A stretch of 16,859 bases of DNA, taken from NCBI GenBank assembly GCA_003153955.1, contig PMCB01000132.1, positions 1-16,859 of the forward strand, in the 5' to 3' direction. Below are positions 5,613 to 13,369 of the stretch, piece after piece; the first letter of the stretch is position 1, and every line of letters begins with the position of its first letter. The notes under the pieces are model-generated. The model searched no databases and was not told the origin of the DNA. It saw nothing but the letters and a program-made list of their open reading frames with translations. The DNA comes from Dehalococcoidia bacterium (GTDB lineage Bacteria; Chloroflexota; Dehalococcoidia; Dehalococcoidales; Fen-1064). A program made the position numbers and the translations under genes.

Positions 5613-6764
5613 TTATGCCCGGGTGTTGGGACCGGACAACTGCCAGGACTTGCCTTCAGTAGTAATAGAAGGCGCAATAACCATCTCGGCATTATGCATT
5701 TCGCGGATAGTTGAGGCGCCGCAGAAACCCATTGCCGTCCTGATGGCGCCGACGAAGTTCTGGGTACCGTTGGTAACGGATGTCGGGCCAAACAGAATCT
5801 GCTGTAAAGGAACGGAGGTGCCGACTTTGATGCGGGTACCGCGCGGCAGGACAGGATTAGGGGTCGACATTCCCCAATGATAACCGTGGCCGGGTGATTC
5901 GATAGCCTGAGCAAAAGTCGAGCCAAGCATAACGCCGTCCGCGCCGGCAGCAATCGCTTTGCATACATCGCCACCCTTCTTGAAACCGCCGTCGGTGATA
6001 ATCGGCACATAACGGCCGGTATCTTTGAGGTAAGTATTGCGTGCGGCGGCACAATCGATAGTCGCAGTGATTTGAGGCACGCCGACACCGAGTACTTCTC
6101 TGGAAGTACAGGCAGCCCCGGGACCAACTCCAACCAACACGCCGGAGACGCCTTCTTTCATCAAATCGAGACAGGCGGAATAGCTGACACAATTACCAAC
6201 AACAACAGGAATCGGCACAGATTTTACGAGTTTGGAGAAAACCAGGCCTTCATAACTCTTGGAAACGTGACGGGTGGTAGTGACGGTGGACTGGACAAAG
6301 AGCAGGTCGGCGCCGGCTTCAACAATCAATTGCGCATACTTTTTGGTGTTGGTGGGCATGACCGTGGCGGCACAGACCGCGCCGGCTTTCTTGATAGCCC
6401 GGATTCTTTCCCCGATGAGGTTTTCTTTAATCGGGGCTGAATATATTTTCTGCATCAGCGCAGTCACTTTTTCATTCGGGGAGTTGGCGATTTCGTTGAG
6501 GACTTCGGCGGGATTATCATAACGGGTCTGAACCCCTTCCAGGTGAAGGACCGCAAGACCGCCCAGCTTACTCATCAGAATGGCGAAATTGACATCGGTG
6601 ACGCCGTCCATCGCCGATGCCACAATCGGTATATCCAATGTGATATTTCCAAGTTGCAGTGAAACATCGGTCTGTTCGGGATTGACGGTAATGTCTCCCG
6701 GGACGATAGCGACATCATCGAAACCATAAGCCTGTTTCATTTGCTTAAATTTTGGTGCCGTCAT
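5613..6764 (-). CDS. GuaB3-type IMP dehydrogenase family protein
   Basis: The product has 383 residues and is an IMP dehydrogenase/GMP reductase barrel without the two CBS domains that interrupt ordinary GuaB (about 490 residues). This matches the GuaB3 branch known from actinobacteria and cyanobacteria. The active-site loop GPGAACTSREVLGVGVPQ carries the catalytic Cys219, and the IMP phosphate-binding segment follows (DGGFKKGGDVCKAIAAGADGVMLGS). The N-terminus has the family opening YGFDDVAIVPGD. The likely reaction is NAD-dependent oxidation of IMP to XMP in guanine nucleotide synthesis, but GuaB3 members were long annotated only as related proteins, and GMP reductase activity cannot be excluded. 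The AAGGAAG ribosome binding site fixes the start. It is monocistronic, divergent from rsmI, and ended by the bidirectional hairpin. Confidence 0.88.
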   Translation of the reverse strand: MTAPKFKQMKQAYGFDDVAIVPGDITVNPEQTDVSLQLGNITLDIPIVASAMDGVTDVNFAILMSKLGGLAVLHLEGVQTRYDNPAEVLNEIANSPNEKVTALMQKIYSAPIKENLIGERIRAIKKAGAVCAATVMPTNTKKYAQLIVEAGADLLFVQSTVTTTRHVSKSYEGLVFSKLVKSVPIPVVVGNCVSYSACLDLMKEGVSGVLVGVGPGAACTSREVLGVGVPQITATIDCAAARNTYLKDTGRYVPIITDGGFKKGGDVCKAIAAGADGVMLGSTFAQAIESPGHGYHWGMSTPNPVLPRGTRIKVGTSVPLQQILFGPTSVTNGTQNFVGAIRTAMGFCGASTIREMHNAEMVIAPSITTEGKSWQLSGPNTRA

Positions 6765-6819
6765 ATATTTTTACTTCCTTTAGAACTAATAATTTTACCG
6801 GTTGCTAAATATTATTCTC

Positions 6820-6848
6820 AATATATCATCAAATTGTTGCAGTTTCAA
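6820..6848 (-). promoter_or_regulatory. Promoter of the guaB3-like gene
   Basis: On the minus strand TTGAAA (6843-6848) and TATATT (6820-6825) are spaced by 17 bp. The predicted start near 6813 gives a leader of about 48 nt with the AAGGAAG ribosome binding site. Confidence 0.65.
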
Positions 6849-6881
6849 TATGACACTAGAGTCATTATTGATATGTGAAGC

Positions 6882-6910
6882 TAGACTGCCATACCGCGGT
6901 GGGTTATAAT
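6882..6910 (+). promoter_or_regulatory. Promoter of rsmI, near-leaderless
   Basis: TAGACT (6882-6887) and a perfect TATAAT (6905-6910) are spaced by 17 bp. Transcription would start near 6917, only about six bases before the rsmI ATG at 6923, with no ribosome binding site in between. An in-frame GTG at 6875 lies upstream of the -10 box and so could not be translated from this message. Confidence 0.6.
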
Positions 6911-6922
6911 GACGATACTGAT

Positions 6923-7738
6923 ATGAATACACTTTATGTAGTGGCAACCCCAATCGGCAACCTGGAGGATATTTCCCTGCGGGCACTGCGTATTCTCAAA
7001 GAAGTCAGGATAATCGCGGCGGAAGATACCAGGAAAACCAGCCGGCTGTTGAATCATTATCAGATCACGACGCCGATGACCAGCTACTACGAGCACAACA
7101 AACTGGTCAAATTGAATCGGATGCTGGATTATCTGGCGGATGGGGATATGGCGCTGGTCTCCGAGGCGGGGATGCCGGGTATTTCGGACCCCGGTTATGA
7201 ACTTATTGTCGCGGCAATCGGGCAGGGGATACCGGTGGTGCCGATACCCGGGGCTTCGGCCGTAACGACAGCGCTGGCAGTCTCCGGATTGGCGACCGAT
7301 AAGTTTACGTTTTTAGGATTTTTGCCGAATAAATCAGCAGCCAGGCGTCGTGTGCTGGAGAGCGTCGCGGCGGAAAAAGCTACCTTGATTATCCTGGAAG
7401 CGCCGCATCGGGTACAGGATTCTTTGCAGGATATATTGGCAGTTCTGGGGGACAGGCGAATAGCGGCGTGCCGGGAACTAACTAAAATGCACGAGGAAGT
7501 CTTTCGCGGCACGGTCAGCGAAGCGCTGGCTCATTTCGCCGCGCCAATAGGCGAATTCACCCTGGTTATCGATGGGAATAAGGACGAATCCCCTAAAGAA
7601 CTCACGGCAGACATTTCCCAAAAACTCCATGATTTACGGAAGTCCGGTTTGCCGGCAAAAGAAGCAATTGCGGGGATGGCGGCGGAAACCGGATTATCCA
7701 AACGGGAACTTTACCGAGTGTGGCTCGAGCAAACATAA
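6923..7738 (+). CDS. rsmI: 16S rRNA 2'-O-methyltransferase RsmI
   Basis: The product has 271 residues from the ATG at 6923, where the conserved opening MNTLYVVATPIGNL begins exactly. The family uses S-adenosylmethionine to 2'-O-methylate C1402 of 16S rRNA in the decoding centre. Further marks are AAEDTRKTSRLL, SYYEHN, VSEAGMPGISDPG (the cofactor-binding glycine segment of the tetrapyrrole methylase fold) and IPGASAVTTALAVSG, and a short C-terminal helical extension is present. Length and motifs are normal. It is divergent from the guaB3-like gene and lies on the same strand as the small two-CxxC gene, metG and the prenyl synthase. No terminator is visible after it, so they may share a transcript. 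Confidence 0.93.
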   Translation: MNTLYVVATPIGNLEDISLRALRILKEVRIIAAEDTRKTSRLLNHYQITTPMTSYYEHNKLVKLNRMLDYLADGDMALVSEAGMPGISDPGYELIVAAIGQGIPVVPIPGASAVTTALAVSGLATDKFTFLGFLPNKSAARRRVLESVAAEKATLIILEAPHRVQDSLQDILAVLGDRRIAACRELTKMHEEVFRGTVSEALAHFAAPIGEFTLVIDGNKDESPKELTADISQKLHDLRKSGLPAKEAIAGMAAETGLSKRELYRVWLEQT

Positions 7739-7862
7739 TGTACTTTGAAGCCAATTTAAGATATTATTAAATGAGGTGCAATGTAATCCGGTAATATTAT
7801 TTATTATTGTCTGATATGCGCACCCAGCCAAAGATGAAATTGTTTTAAGGGGAGGAATTAGG

Positions 7863-8099
7863 ATGAGACGAGGATGTATTTCACAGGGGAATATAAAATG
7901 CGACAGCTGCGGGATGATGGTTCCGTACGCGGGACGATACATGACGGTGGAAGAAGCGGACGGTGAGGAAACCAGCGAAGGCGGCGAAACCAAAAACTAC
8001 TGCGTAAAATGCTGCGTTAAGAAGAAATATGCCGAATACCGCGAAGAAAAAGGGGACAAAGTCCTGACATTCTTCCATGAAGAGAAAAAACTCTCATAA
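7863..8099 (+). CDS. Small two-CxxC (zinc-ribbon-like) protein
   Basis: The product has 78 residues. It carries CDSC (13-16) and YCVKCC (46-51), two CxxC knuckles separated by an acidic, Gly-rich linker, followed by a Lys/Glu-rich tail. This is the layout of a small zinc ribbon, although an iron-binding role cannot be excluded. The gene is real by its strong ribosome binding site (AAGGGGAGG, 7847-7855, seven bases from the ATG) and its tight position 29 bp before metG. I do not recognise a named family. The position suggests co-expression with the synthetase; a tRNA- or protein-binding role is only a guess. The 124 bp between rsmI and this gene hold no promoter that I would defend. Confidence 0.8.
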   Translation: MRRGCISQGNIKCDSCGMMVPYAGRYMTVEEADGEETSEGGETKNYCVKCCVKKKYAEYREEKGDKVLTFFHEEKKLS

Positions 8100-8128
8100 A
8101 GTCAATTATTTCGGTAGGGTAGAGAATA

Positions 8129-9790
8129 ATGAGCGAGAGAATCCTGGTTTGTGTTGCCTGGACATATGCTAACGGTTTAGCGCATGTGGGTCATGTGGCG
8201 GGTGCCAACCTGCCGGCGGATATTTTTGCCCGGTATCACCGGATGAAGGGCAATGAGGTTTTGATGGTCTCGGGGTCGGACATGCACGGCACGCCGGTGA
8301 CGCTCAAAGCCGAACAGGAAGGGAAAACACCCGCTGAAGTGGCGATGTACTACCACACCGAATTCGTAGACGCCTGGAGACGACTGGGATTTACTTTTGA
8401 CCTTTACACACACACCGAAACACCCAATCATGCCCGGGTAACGCAGGATGTTTTCCTGACGCTGTTAAAAAAGGGTTATCTTTATACCAATACTGTTTTG
8501 CAGGCATACTGCCCGAAATGCGAACGTTTCTTGCCGGACCGCTATGTTGAGGGAACCTGTCCGTTTTGTAAGGGCAAGGGAGCCCGCGGCGACCAATGTG
8601 ATACCTGCGGCAAACCGCTCAACGCGAATGAACTGATTGAACCGCACTGCCGTTTGTGCGGAACGCCCCCGGTATTTAAAGATACTGAGCATTTCTTCTT
8701 GAAGCTGAGCGCATTCAACGAACAGTTGTTGAGTTGGGTTAAAGACCAACTCCACTGGCGGCAGAATGTGATTAATTTTACCACCCATTACCTCCAGGAA
8801 GGGTTGAAAGACCGGGCCATCACGCGCGATATAGCTTGGGGCGTGCCGATACCGGTAAAAGGGTTCGAAAACAAACGCATTTATGTCTGGTTCGATGCGG
8901 TCATCGGTTATCTGTCCGCTTCCAAGGAGTGGGCGGCCATGACCGGCGACCCGGAAAAATGGCGCGATTTCTGGCAGAAGGACTGCCGCAGTTATTATTT
9001 CATCGGTAAAGACAATATTCCGTTCCATACGATTATCTGGCCGGCGATGTTGATGGGTTACGGCGGACTGAATTTGCCTTATGATGTGCCGGCGAACGAA
9101 TTCCTGACCGTGGAGAACCAGAAAGGTTCGAAAAGCCACAACTGGGCGGTATGGATAAAAGATTATCTTGCCAGTTATGACCCCGACCCGCTGCGCTACA
9201 TCCTTTCAATCAATATGCCGGAGAACAGCGATACTGATTTTTCATGGCATGAATTCGTGCGACGTAATAATGATGAACTGGTGGCGACTTACGGCAACCT
9301 GGCACACCGTGTGTTGACGCTGACTTACCGTAATTTTGACGGCAAAGTCCCGACGCCGGTGAATCCGGATGAAGAGGATCGTCTACTGGCGGCACAATGT
9401 GCTGAGGTTTTTGAAGAAGTTGACGATAGCCTGGCCCGCTGCCAATTTAAACAGGCGCTGAACAAAGCCATGGCCCTGGCACATGAAGCTAACCGCTACC
9501 TGGACGGGAAAGCCCCTTGGAAGACGATTAAGACCGACCGGCAGGCGGCGGCTAATTCGTTGTACGCAGCAATCGGCGCAATTTCAGCTTTAAAGACAAT
9601 GCTCTCGCCGTTCCTGCCGTTTAGTTCGCAGAAATTACACGAATATCTCGGCTTTGAAGGTAAAATTGAAAATTCAAAATGGGAAATTTGCATTCCCGCA
9701 CCGGGTCAAAAACTGATAGAGCCAAAAGCTTTATTCATCAAGCTCGATGACGAGATAATCGAAAAAGAAACTCAGAAGCTCGGACACTAA
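8129..9790 (+). CDS. metG: Methionyl-tRNA synthetase
   Basis: The product has 553 residues and charges tRNA-Met with methionine. The class I HIGH motif is HVGH (19-22) in YANGLAHVGHVAG. The connective domain has four CxxC pairs (128/131, 144/147, 157/160 and 174/177), the pattern of the two-zinc-knuckle MetG type. The KMSKS loop reads KGSKS (332-336) followed by HNWAVW, so the usual Met is Gly. The anticodon-binding helical bundle follows (NLAHRVLTLTYRNF, then NRYLDGKAPW). The protein ends there, without the EMAPII-like dimerisation/tRNA-binding domain found in many bacterial MetG, and no separate gene for that domain is nearby. Ribosome binding site AGGGTAGAG; the prenyl synthase gene follows 18 bp after the stop. 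No T-box precedes it. Confidence 0.95.
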   Translation: MSERILVCVAWTYANGLAHVGHVAGANLPADIFARYHRMKGNEVLMVSGSDMHGTPVTLKAEQEGKTPAEVAMYYHTEFVDAWRRLGFTFDLYTHTETPNHARVTQDVFLTLLKKGYLYTNTVLQAYCPKCERFLPDRYVEGTCPFCKGKGARGDQCDTCGKPLNANELIEPHCRLCGTPPVFKDTEHFFLKLSAFNEQLLSWVKDQLHWRQNVINFTTHYLQEGLKDRAITRDIAWGVPIPVKGFENKRIYVWFDAVIGYLSASKEWAAMTGDPEKWRDFWQKDCRSYYFIGKDNIPFHTIIWPAMLMGYGGLNLPYDVPANEFLTVENQKGSKSHNWAVWIKDYLASYDPDPLRYILSINMPENSDTDFSWHEFVRRNNDELVATYGNLAHRVLTLTYRNFDGKVPTPVNPDEEDRLLAAQCAEVFEEVDDSLARCQFKQALNKAMALAHEANRYLDGKAPWKTIKTDRQAAANSLYAAIGAISALKTMLSPFLPFSSQKLHEYLGFEGKIENSKWEICIPAPGQKLIEPKALFIKLDDEIIEKETQKLGH

Positions 9791-9808
9791 TCACCGGGAG
9801 ACACGGTC

Positions 9809-10774
9809 ATGCAGTTAACCGAAATCTATGCTCCGATTCAGAAAGACCTGGCAATCGTGGAAGACCGGATAAAGTCTACAGGTTCAGGGGAAGCCCCATG
9901 GTTGGGAGATTTATTGACCCACGCGCTGAAAGGTGGCGGTAAAAGGCTCCGTCCGGCGCTGGTACTGCTCTCCGCCAGTTTTTACGATTATAACTTGGAA
10001 CGTCTGATGCCGATGGCCCGGGCCGTAGAAATAATGCATCTGGCAACTTTAGTGCATGATGATACAATCGACAATTCTTTTGTGCGTTGGGGCAGACCGA
10101 CTGTGAACAAAATCTGGGGCATGGAAAAAGCTGTGCTGCTGGGCGATTACCTTTTCGCCAAAGCCGGCGACCTGACGGCCAGCACGGAGAACCTTCGGGT
10201 AATCAAACTGCTGCCGCAAACCCTGATGATTATTACTAACGGGGAACTGGCGCAATCGGCCAGCGCTTTCCAATTGGGTCAATCCCGCGAACAGTACATC
10301 TTTAGAATCTCCTCGAAAACAGCGGCGCTTTTTGTGATGGCTGTCGAATCGGGAGCCGTGTTGAGCAATGCGCCGGAAAAATCGATTCAAATCCTGCATG
10401 ATTATGGTTATTATCTGGGTCATGCCTTCCAGATTATCGACGATATTCTCGATTTCACCGGTACTGAAGAGGAAATGGGCAAACCTGTCGGCGGCGACCT
10501 GGCACAGGGCACAGTCACCCTGCCGACCTTAATGCTGATGGAAAAATATCCGCAGGATAACCCGGTAAAAAAAATGTTTGAAGGCGGCGATAAACAGAAA
10601 TACGTCCGGGAAACAATTGAGATGGTGCGGAATTCCACGATCATTGCGGAATGCTTCAATGTCGCCAACGAATATTGCGACAAAGCCTGCCGCAACCTCA
10701 AATCACTACCGGAAAAAGGGCCCCGTGCTTCGCTGACCGGCCTGGCGGATTATATTGTCTCCAGAAGAAGGTAA
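9809..10774 (+). CDS. Trans-polyprenyl diphosphate synthase
   Basis: The product has 321 residues, the length of IspB/HepT-type long-chain prenyl synthases that extend farnesyl or geranyl diphosphate with isopentenyl diphosphate. The first aspartate-rich motif is DDTID (84-88) in LVHDDTIDNS, and the second is DDILD (211-215) in QIIDDILDFTG; both bind Mg-diphosphate. GGGKRLRP (36-43) is the isopentenyl diphosphate-binding segment. The usual RRG.PT after the first motif reads RWGRPT, losing one Arg. Chain length cannot be read safely: no bulky residue blocks the tunnel just before the first motif (IMHLATLVHDD), which favours a long product for quinone or lipid-carrier synthesis. Ribosome binding site CGGGAG; co-transcribed with metG. 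Confidence 0.9.
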   Translation: MQLTEIYAPIQKDLAIVEDRIKSTGSGEAPWLGDLLTHALKGGGKRLRPALVLLSASFYDYNLERLMPMARAVEIMHLATLVHDDTIDNSFVRWGRPTVNKIWGMEKAVLLGDYLFAKAGDLTASTENLRVIKLLPQTLMIITNGELAQSASAFQLGQSREQYIFRISSKTAALFVMAVESGAVLSNAPEKSIQILHDYGYYLGHAFQIIDDILDFTGTEEEMGKPVGGDLAQGTVTLPTLMLMEKYPQDNPVKKMFEGGDKQKYVRETIEMVRNSTIIAECFNVANEYCDKACRNLKSLPEKGPRASLTGLADYIVSRRR

Positions 10775-10818
10775 CTGGTTTCAACCGATAATTATCGTCC
10801 GTAGTTCACTATAAAACG

Positions 10819-10846
10819 AAAGGGAGTGCTTGCGCACTCCCTTTTT
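10819..10846. terminator. Bidirectional intrinsic terminator
   Basis: AAAGGGAGTGC (10819-10829) pairs perfectly with GCACTCCCTTT (10834-10844) around a TTGC loop, and five T run to 10846. Read on the minus strand the hairpin is followed by TTTCGTTTT. It lies between the convergent prenyl synthase and ftsH genes and should end both. Confidence 0.92.
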
Positions 10847-10854
10847 GCTTGTTT

Positions 10855-12816
10855 CTACTTTTGTTCCGGTTTGGATGGCGGTTCCAGAACAATACTTGCC
10901 GTGCCGCCGTCCGGCTGTGGTTTTAGAATCACCGTCGGCCCCGGTTGAGGGTTTTTAGCTTCCGGCTGTTTTATTTCCGGAGGCGTTGGTTCTATGACTT
11001 TGGGAGCAAGAGTTTCGCCTCTGAACAGAGCTTCTAATTCGTCCGTATCCAAAGTCTCTCTGGTGATCAGAGCGTCGGTTAATTTTTTCAGCAAATCCAT
11101 ATTATCAGTCAGGATTTTGGTGGCTAATGCAGAGGCTTCATTGATAATACGGTCGATTTCCCGGTCAATTTCGAGAGAAGTCCTTTCACTGTAATCCTTG
11201 GTTTCAGAGATTTCCCGGCCCAGAAACACCAGTTCCTGTTTGTCGCCATAGGTACGGGGCCCCAGTTTATCGCTCATACCGAGGTCAGTTACCATTCGGC
11301 GGGCGTAACCGGTAGCGGACCGCAAATCACTGGACGAACCGGAAGAGGGCTCACCGAAGATAAGTTTTTCCGTGCACAGCCCGGCTAAAGATACCGCAAT
11401 GCTGTCCGTTAATCTGGATTTTGACCAATACGCTCTATCTTCAGGCAGCATGCGGGTATAACCGCCGGCCATACCGCGGGCAATAATTGATACCTTATGG
11501 GGCGGGTCTGCATTTGGCAGTAACTTGGCCACTAGGGCATGTCCGGCTTCGTGGTAAGCGGTCAGTTTTTTATCTGCGGCGCTCATCCGTTTACTGCGTC
11601 TCTCCGGCCCCATGGCTACTTTATCGATAGACTCTTCCAGGTCAATCATTTCAATTGTTTTCTGACTCTTTCTGGCCGCCAGAATCGCAGCCTCGTTCAT
11701 CAGGTTAGCAATATCAGCGCCGCTGAAACCTGCCGTCTCTTTAGCCAGTGTATCCAGCTTAACCGAGGCTCCGAGCGGTTTATTCTTGGCATGAACTTTT
11801 AATATCGCGGTGCGGCCGATGACATCCGGTAAATCCAGCACTACGCGGCGGTCAAAACGGCCGGGCCGCAGAAGGGCCGGATCCAGAATATCGGGACGGT
11901 TAGTGGCCGCCAGAATGATAATACTGGTGTTAGTATCAAAACCGTCCATCTCTGTCAGGATTTGATTCAATGTTTGTTCACGTTCGTCATGGCTGCCGCC
12001 TAAACCGGCGCCGCGGTGACGTCCTACCGCATCGATTTCATCGATAAAAATGATGCAGGGAGCATGGTGCTTGGCTTGGTCGAACAGGTCGCGGACACGG
12101 GAAGCGCCCACGCCCACAAACATTTCGACGAATTCGCTGCCGCTGATGGAGAAGAAAGGAACTCCGGCTTCACCGGCGATAGCTTTTGCCAGTAAAGTTT
12201 TACCGGTACCGGGAGGTCCGACCAGCAAAATGCCGCGTGGGATACGAGCACCGAGAGCGGTAAAACGGTCGCGGGATTTTAAAAAGTCAACAACTTCACG
12301 CAATTCCTGCTTGGCCTCATCCACACCGGCGACATCATTAAAAGTGACCTGCGGTTTATCACCGGGGAAGAGACGGGCGTTACTGCGCCCGAAACTCATC
12401 GCCTGGTTATTGGCGCCGCGCGCACGGAAGAACATGATTAAAATAAACACGCCGAGAATAATGATTAAGCCCCAGGAAAGAAGGATACTCAACCAATCGA
12501 TGCCGGGAGCTTGAAAAGTCACTGCAACTAATTTGGGATCAATGGTCAAGCCTGCGACCTGGTAGATACTGACACCCGTACCAAGATAGGCAGAATATTG
12601 CGTGCCGTCAGTACCAACGATACTGACATTCTGGCCCTGTACGTTAATTGACTTGATTTGGCCGGCCTCATTTTTGGTGACAAGATCGCTCATGTTGATC
12701 GGAGTGACTTTGGGTGCCGTCGTCGGATTCTTGAATATCCACAAAATCAGGGCGATACCCAAAATAAATATGATTAAATAGACTATACTGATGCTGCGAA
12801 CTTTCGGTTGTTTCAT
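10855..12816 (-). CDS. ftsH: ATP-dependent zinc metalloprotease FtsH
   Basis: The product has 653 residues, a full-length membrane AAA+ protease that extracts and degrades membrane and regulatory proteins. Two transmembrane segments are visible (about 9-28 and 108-130) around an extracytoplasmic domain. The AAA module has Walker A GPPGTGKT (200-207), the pore loop EMFVGVG (231-237), Walker B IIFIDEID (255-262) and the second region of homology [21 protein letters not shown]. The protease has HEAGH (422-426) with Asp497 in [10 protein letters not shown] as the third zinc ligand. The C-terminal 40 residues are Pro-rich and probably disordered. All catalytic residues are present. The ribosome binding site is AGAGGT. 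It is monocistronic, divergent from the ileS T-box leader. Confidence 0.96.
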   Translation of the reverse strand: MKQPKVRSISIVYLIIFILGIALILWIFKNPTTAPKVTPINMSDLVTKNEAGQIKSINVQGQNVSIVGTDGTQYSAYLGTGVSIYQVAGLTIDPKLVAVTFQAPGIDWLSILLSWGLIIILGVFILIMFFRARGANNQAMSFGRSNARLFPGDKPQVTFNDVAGVDEAKQELREVVDFLKSRDRFTALGARIPRGILLVGPPGTGKTLLAKAIAGEAGVPFFSISGSEFVEMFVGVGASRVRDLFDQAKHHAPCIIFIDEIDAVGRHRGAGLGGSHDEREQTLNQILTEMDGFDTNTSIIILAATNRPDILDPALLRPGRFDRRVVLDLPDVIGRTAILKVHAKNKPLGASVKLDTLAKETAGFSGADIANLMNEAAILAARKSQKTIEMIDLEESIDKVAMGPERRSKRMSAADKKLTAYHEAGHALVAKLLPNADPPHKVSIIARGMAGGYTRMLPEDRAYWSKSRLTDSIAVSLAGLCTEKLIFGEPSSGSSSDLRSATGYARRMVTDLGMSDKLGPRTYGDKQELVFLGREISETKDYSERTSLEIDREIDRIINEASALATKILTDNMDLLKKLTDALITRETLDTDELEALFRGETLAPKVIEPTPPEIKQPEAKNPQPGPTVILKPQPDGGTASIVLEPPSKPEQK

Positions 12817-12849
12817 TTTGACCTCTATGAGCGCTAAAGCTCTATTTAC

Positions 12850-12877
12850 ATTATAACAAAAACGGAATCAACGTGAA
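12850..12877 (-). promoter_or_regulatory. Promoter of ftsH
   Basis: On the minus strand TTCACG (12872-12877) and TATAAT (12850-12855) are spaced by 16 bp, and the -10 is extended (TGTTATAAT). The start would be near 12843, giving a leader of about 27 nt. It is about 90 bp from the divergent ileS promoter. Confidence 0.6.
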
Positions 12878-12942
12878 TAGCAACAATAATTTGTACTTTA
12901 ATATAAGGTTACATAATATATAGTACCGGCTTTGGTAATGCG

Positions 12943-12971
12943 TTGATTTATTCGGTCCGAAATGATATACT
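12943..12971 (+). promoter_or_regulatory. Promoter of the T-box/ileS transcript
   Basis: TTGATT (12943-12948) and TATACT (12966-12971) are spaced by 17 bp. The predicted start near 12978 is just upstream of the base of T-box stem I, which supports both calls. Confidence 0.7.
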
Positions 12972-12977
12972 TGAGCG

Positions 12978-13268
12978 TGTAAAGGCGTTGAAGGAGAAGA
13001 GTAAGAGCATTAATGGCGCCCAGCGAGTCCGGCATGGTGTGAGCGGACGCGCCTGACCCTCTGAAAATCCCTCCTGAGCTGCCAACCGAAAAGAATTTTT
13101 CTGAGTAGGCTTGGCCGGAGCCGTCAGCCGTTAACAGCGACGAGGACATTTATTTGTGTCCTGGGGTTCTTTGTTGAGCCCTAAAAGAGCGCCCCGGATA
13201 TTTCGGGGAAACAGGGTGGTACCGCGGGTGTTTTGCAAATCCCGTCCCTCATAAGGACGGGATTTTTT
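12978..13268 (+). promoter_or_regulatory. T-box riboswitch for ileS
   Basis: All parts of a transcriptional T-box are readable. Stem I is closed by AGGAG (12992-12996) with CTCCT (13071-13075). The specifier loop has AGTA on the 5' side and GAAAATCC on the 3' side, where ATC (13067-13069) is an isoleucine codon. The AG bulge and distal loop read AGCGAG...ATGGTGTGAGCGGAC, close to the family consensus. A stem III-like segment with TGAGTAGG follows. The T-box proper is AGGGTGGTACCGCGGG (13213-13228), which pairs with the acceptor end of uncharged tRNA, and a terminator hairpin follows. Uncharged tRNA-Ile should favour the antiterminator and switch ileS on. The base after the specifier is C, where a purine is usual. 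Confidence 0.93.
13239..13268 (+). terminator. Regulated terminator of the ileS T-box
   Basis: ATCCCGTCC (13239-13247) pairs perfectly with GGACGGGAT (13255-13263) around the loop CTCATAA and is followed by T to 13268. Its 5' arm can pair instead with the GCGGG end of the T-box sequence to form the antiterminator. Confidence 0.92.
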
Positions 13269-13280
13269 GTTTTTGTGTGG

Positions 13281-13350
13281 TCAATAAATGAACAAGATGA
13301 GAAATTCGAAATACTAATAATTTGGATTTCGAGCTTAGGATTTAGGATTT
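13281..13350. repeat. AT-rich dispersed repeat, copy A
   Basis: This stretch between the T-box terminator and the ileS ribosome binding site is made of short degenerate units (gaaattcgaaat, tggatttcgagc, aggatttaggattt). The 12-mer CGAAATACTAAT (13307-13318) is the exact reverse complement of ATTAGTATTTCG at 16807-16818 in the non-coding end of the window, and the flanks also resemble each other. It looks like a member of a degenerate repeat family. No open frame or promoter is evident. Confidence 0.5.
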
Positions 13351-13369
13351 ATTGAGATGGAGGCTGAAC

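Noticed and set aside
8465..9139. Long minus-strand open frame of 224 codons inside metG
   Set aside because: It is antisense to a gene with full synthetase motifs, and its residues show no family features; it arises from codon bias of metG.
12898..13149. Minus-strand open frame of 83 codons between ftsH and ileS
   Set aside because: It lies over the ileS promoter and T-box stem I, has no ribosome binding site, and its sequence is fully explained by the structured leader.
13352..13369. TTG start for ileS six codons upstream
   Set aside because: The ATG at 13370 has a better start codon and a GGAGG site at the right distance; the TTG has none.
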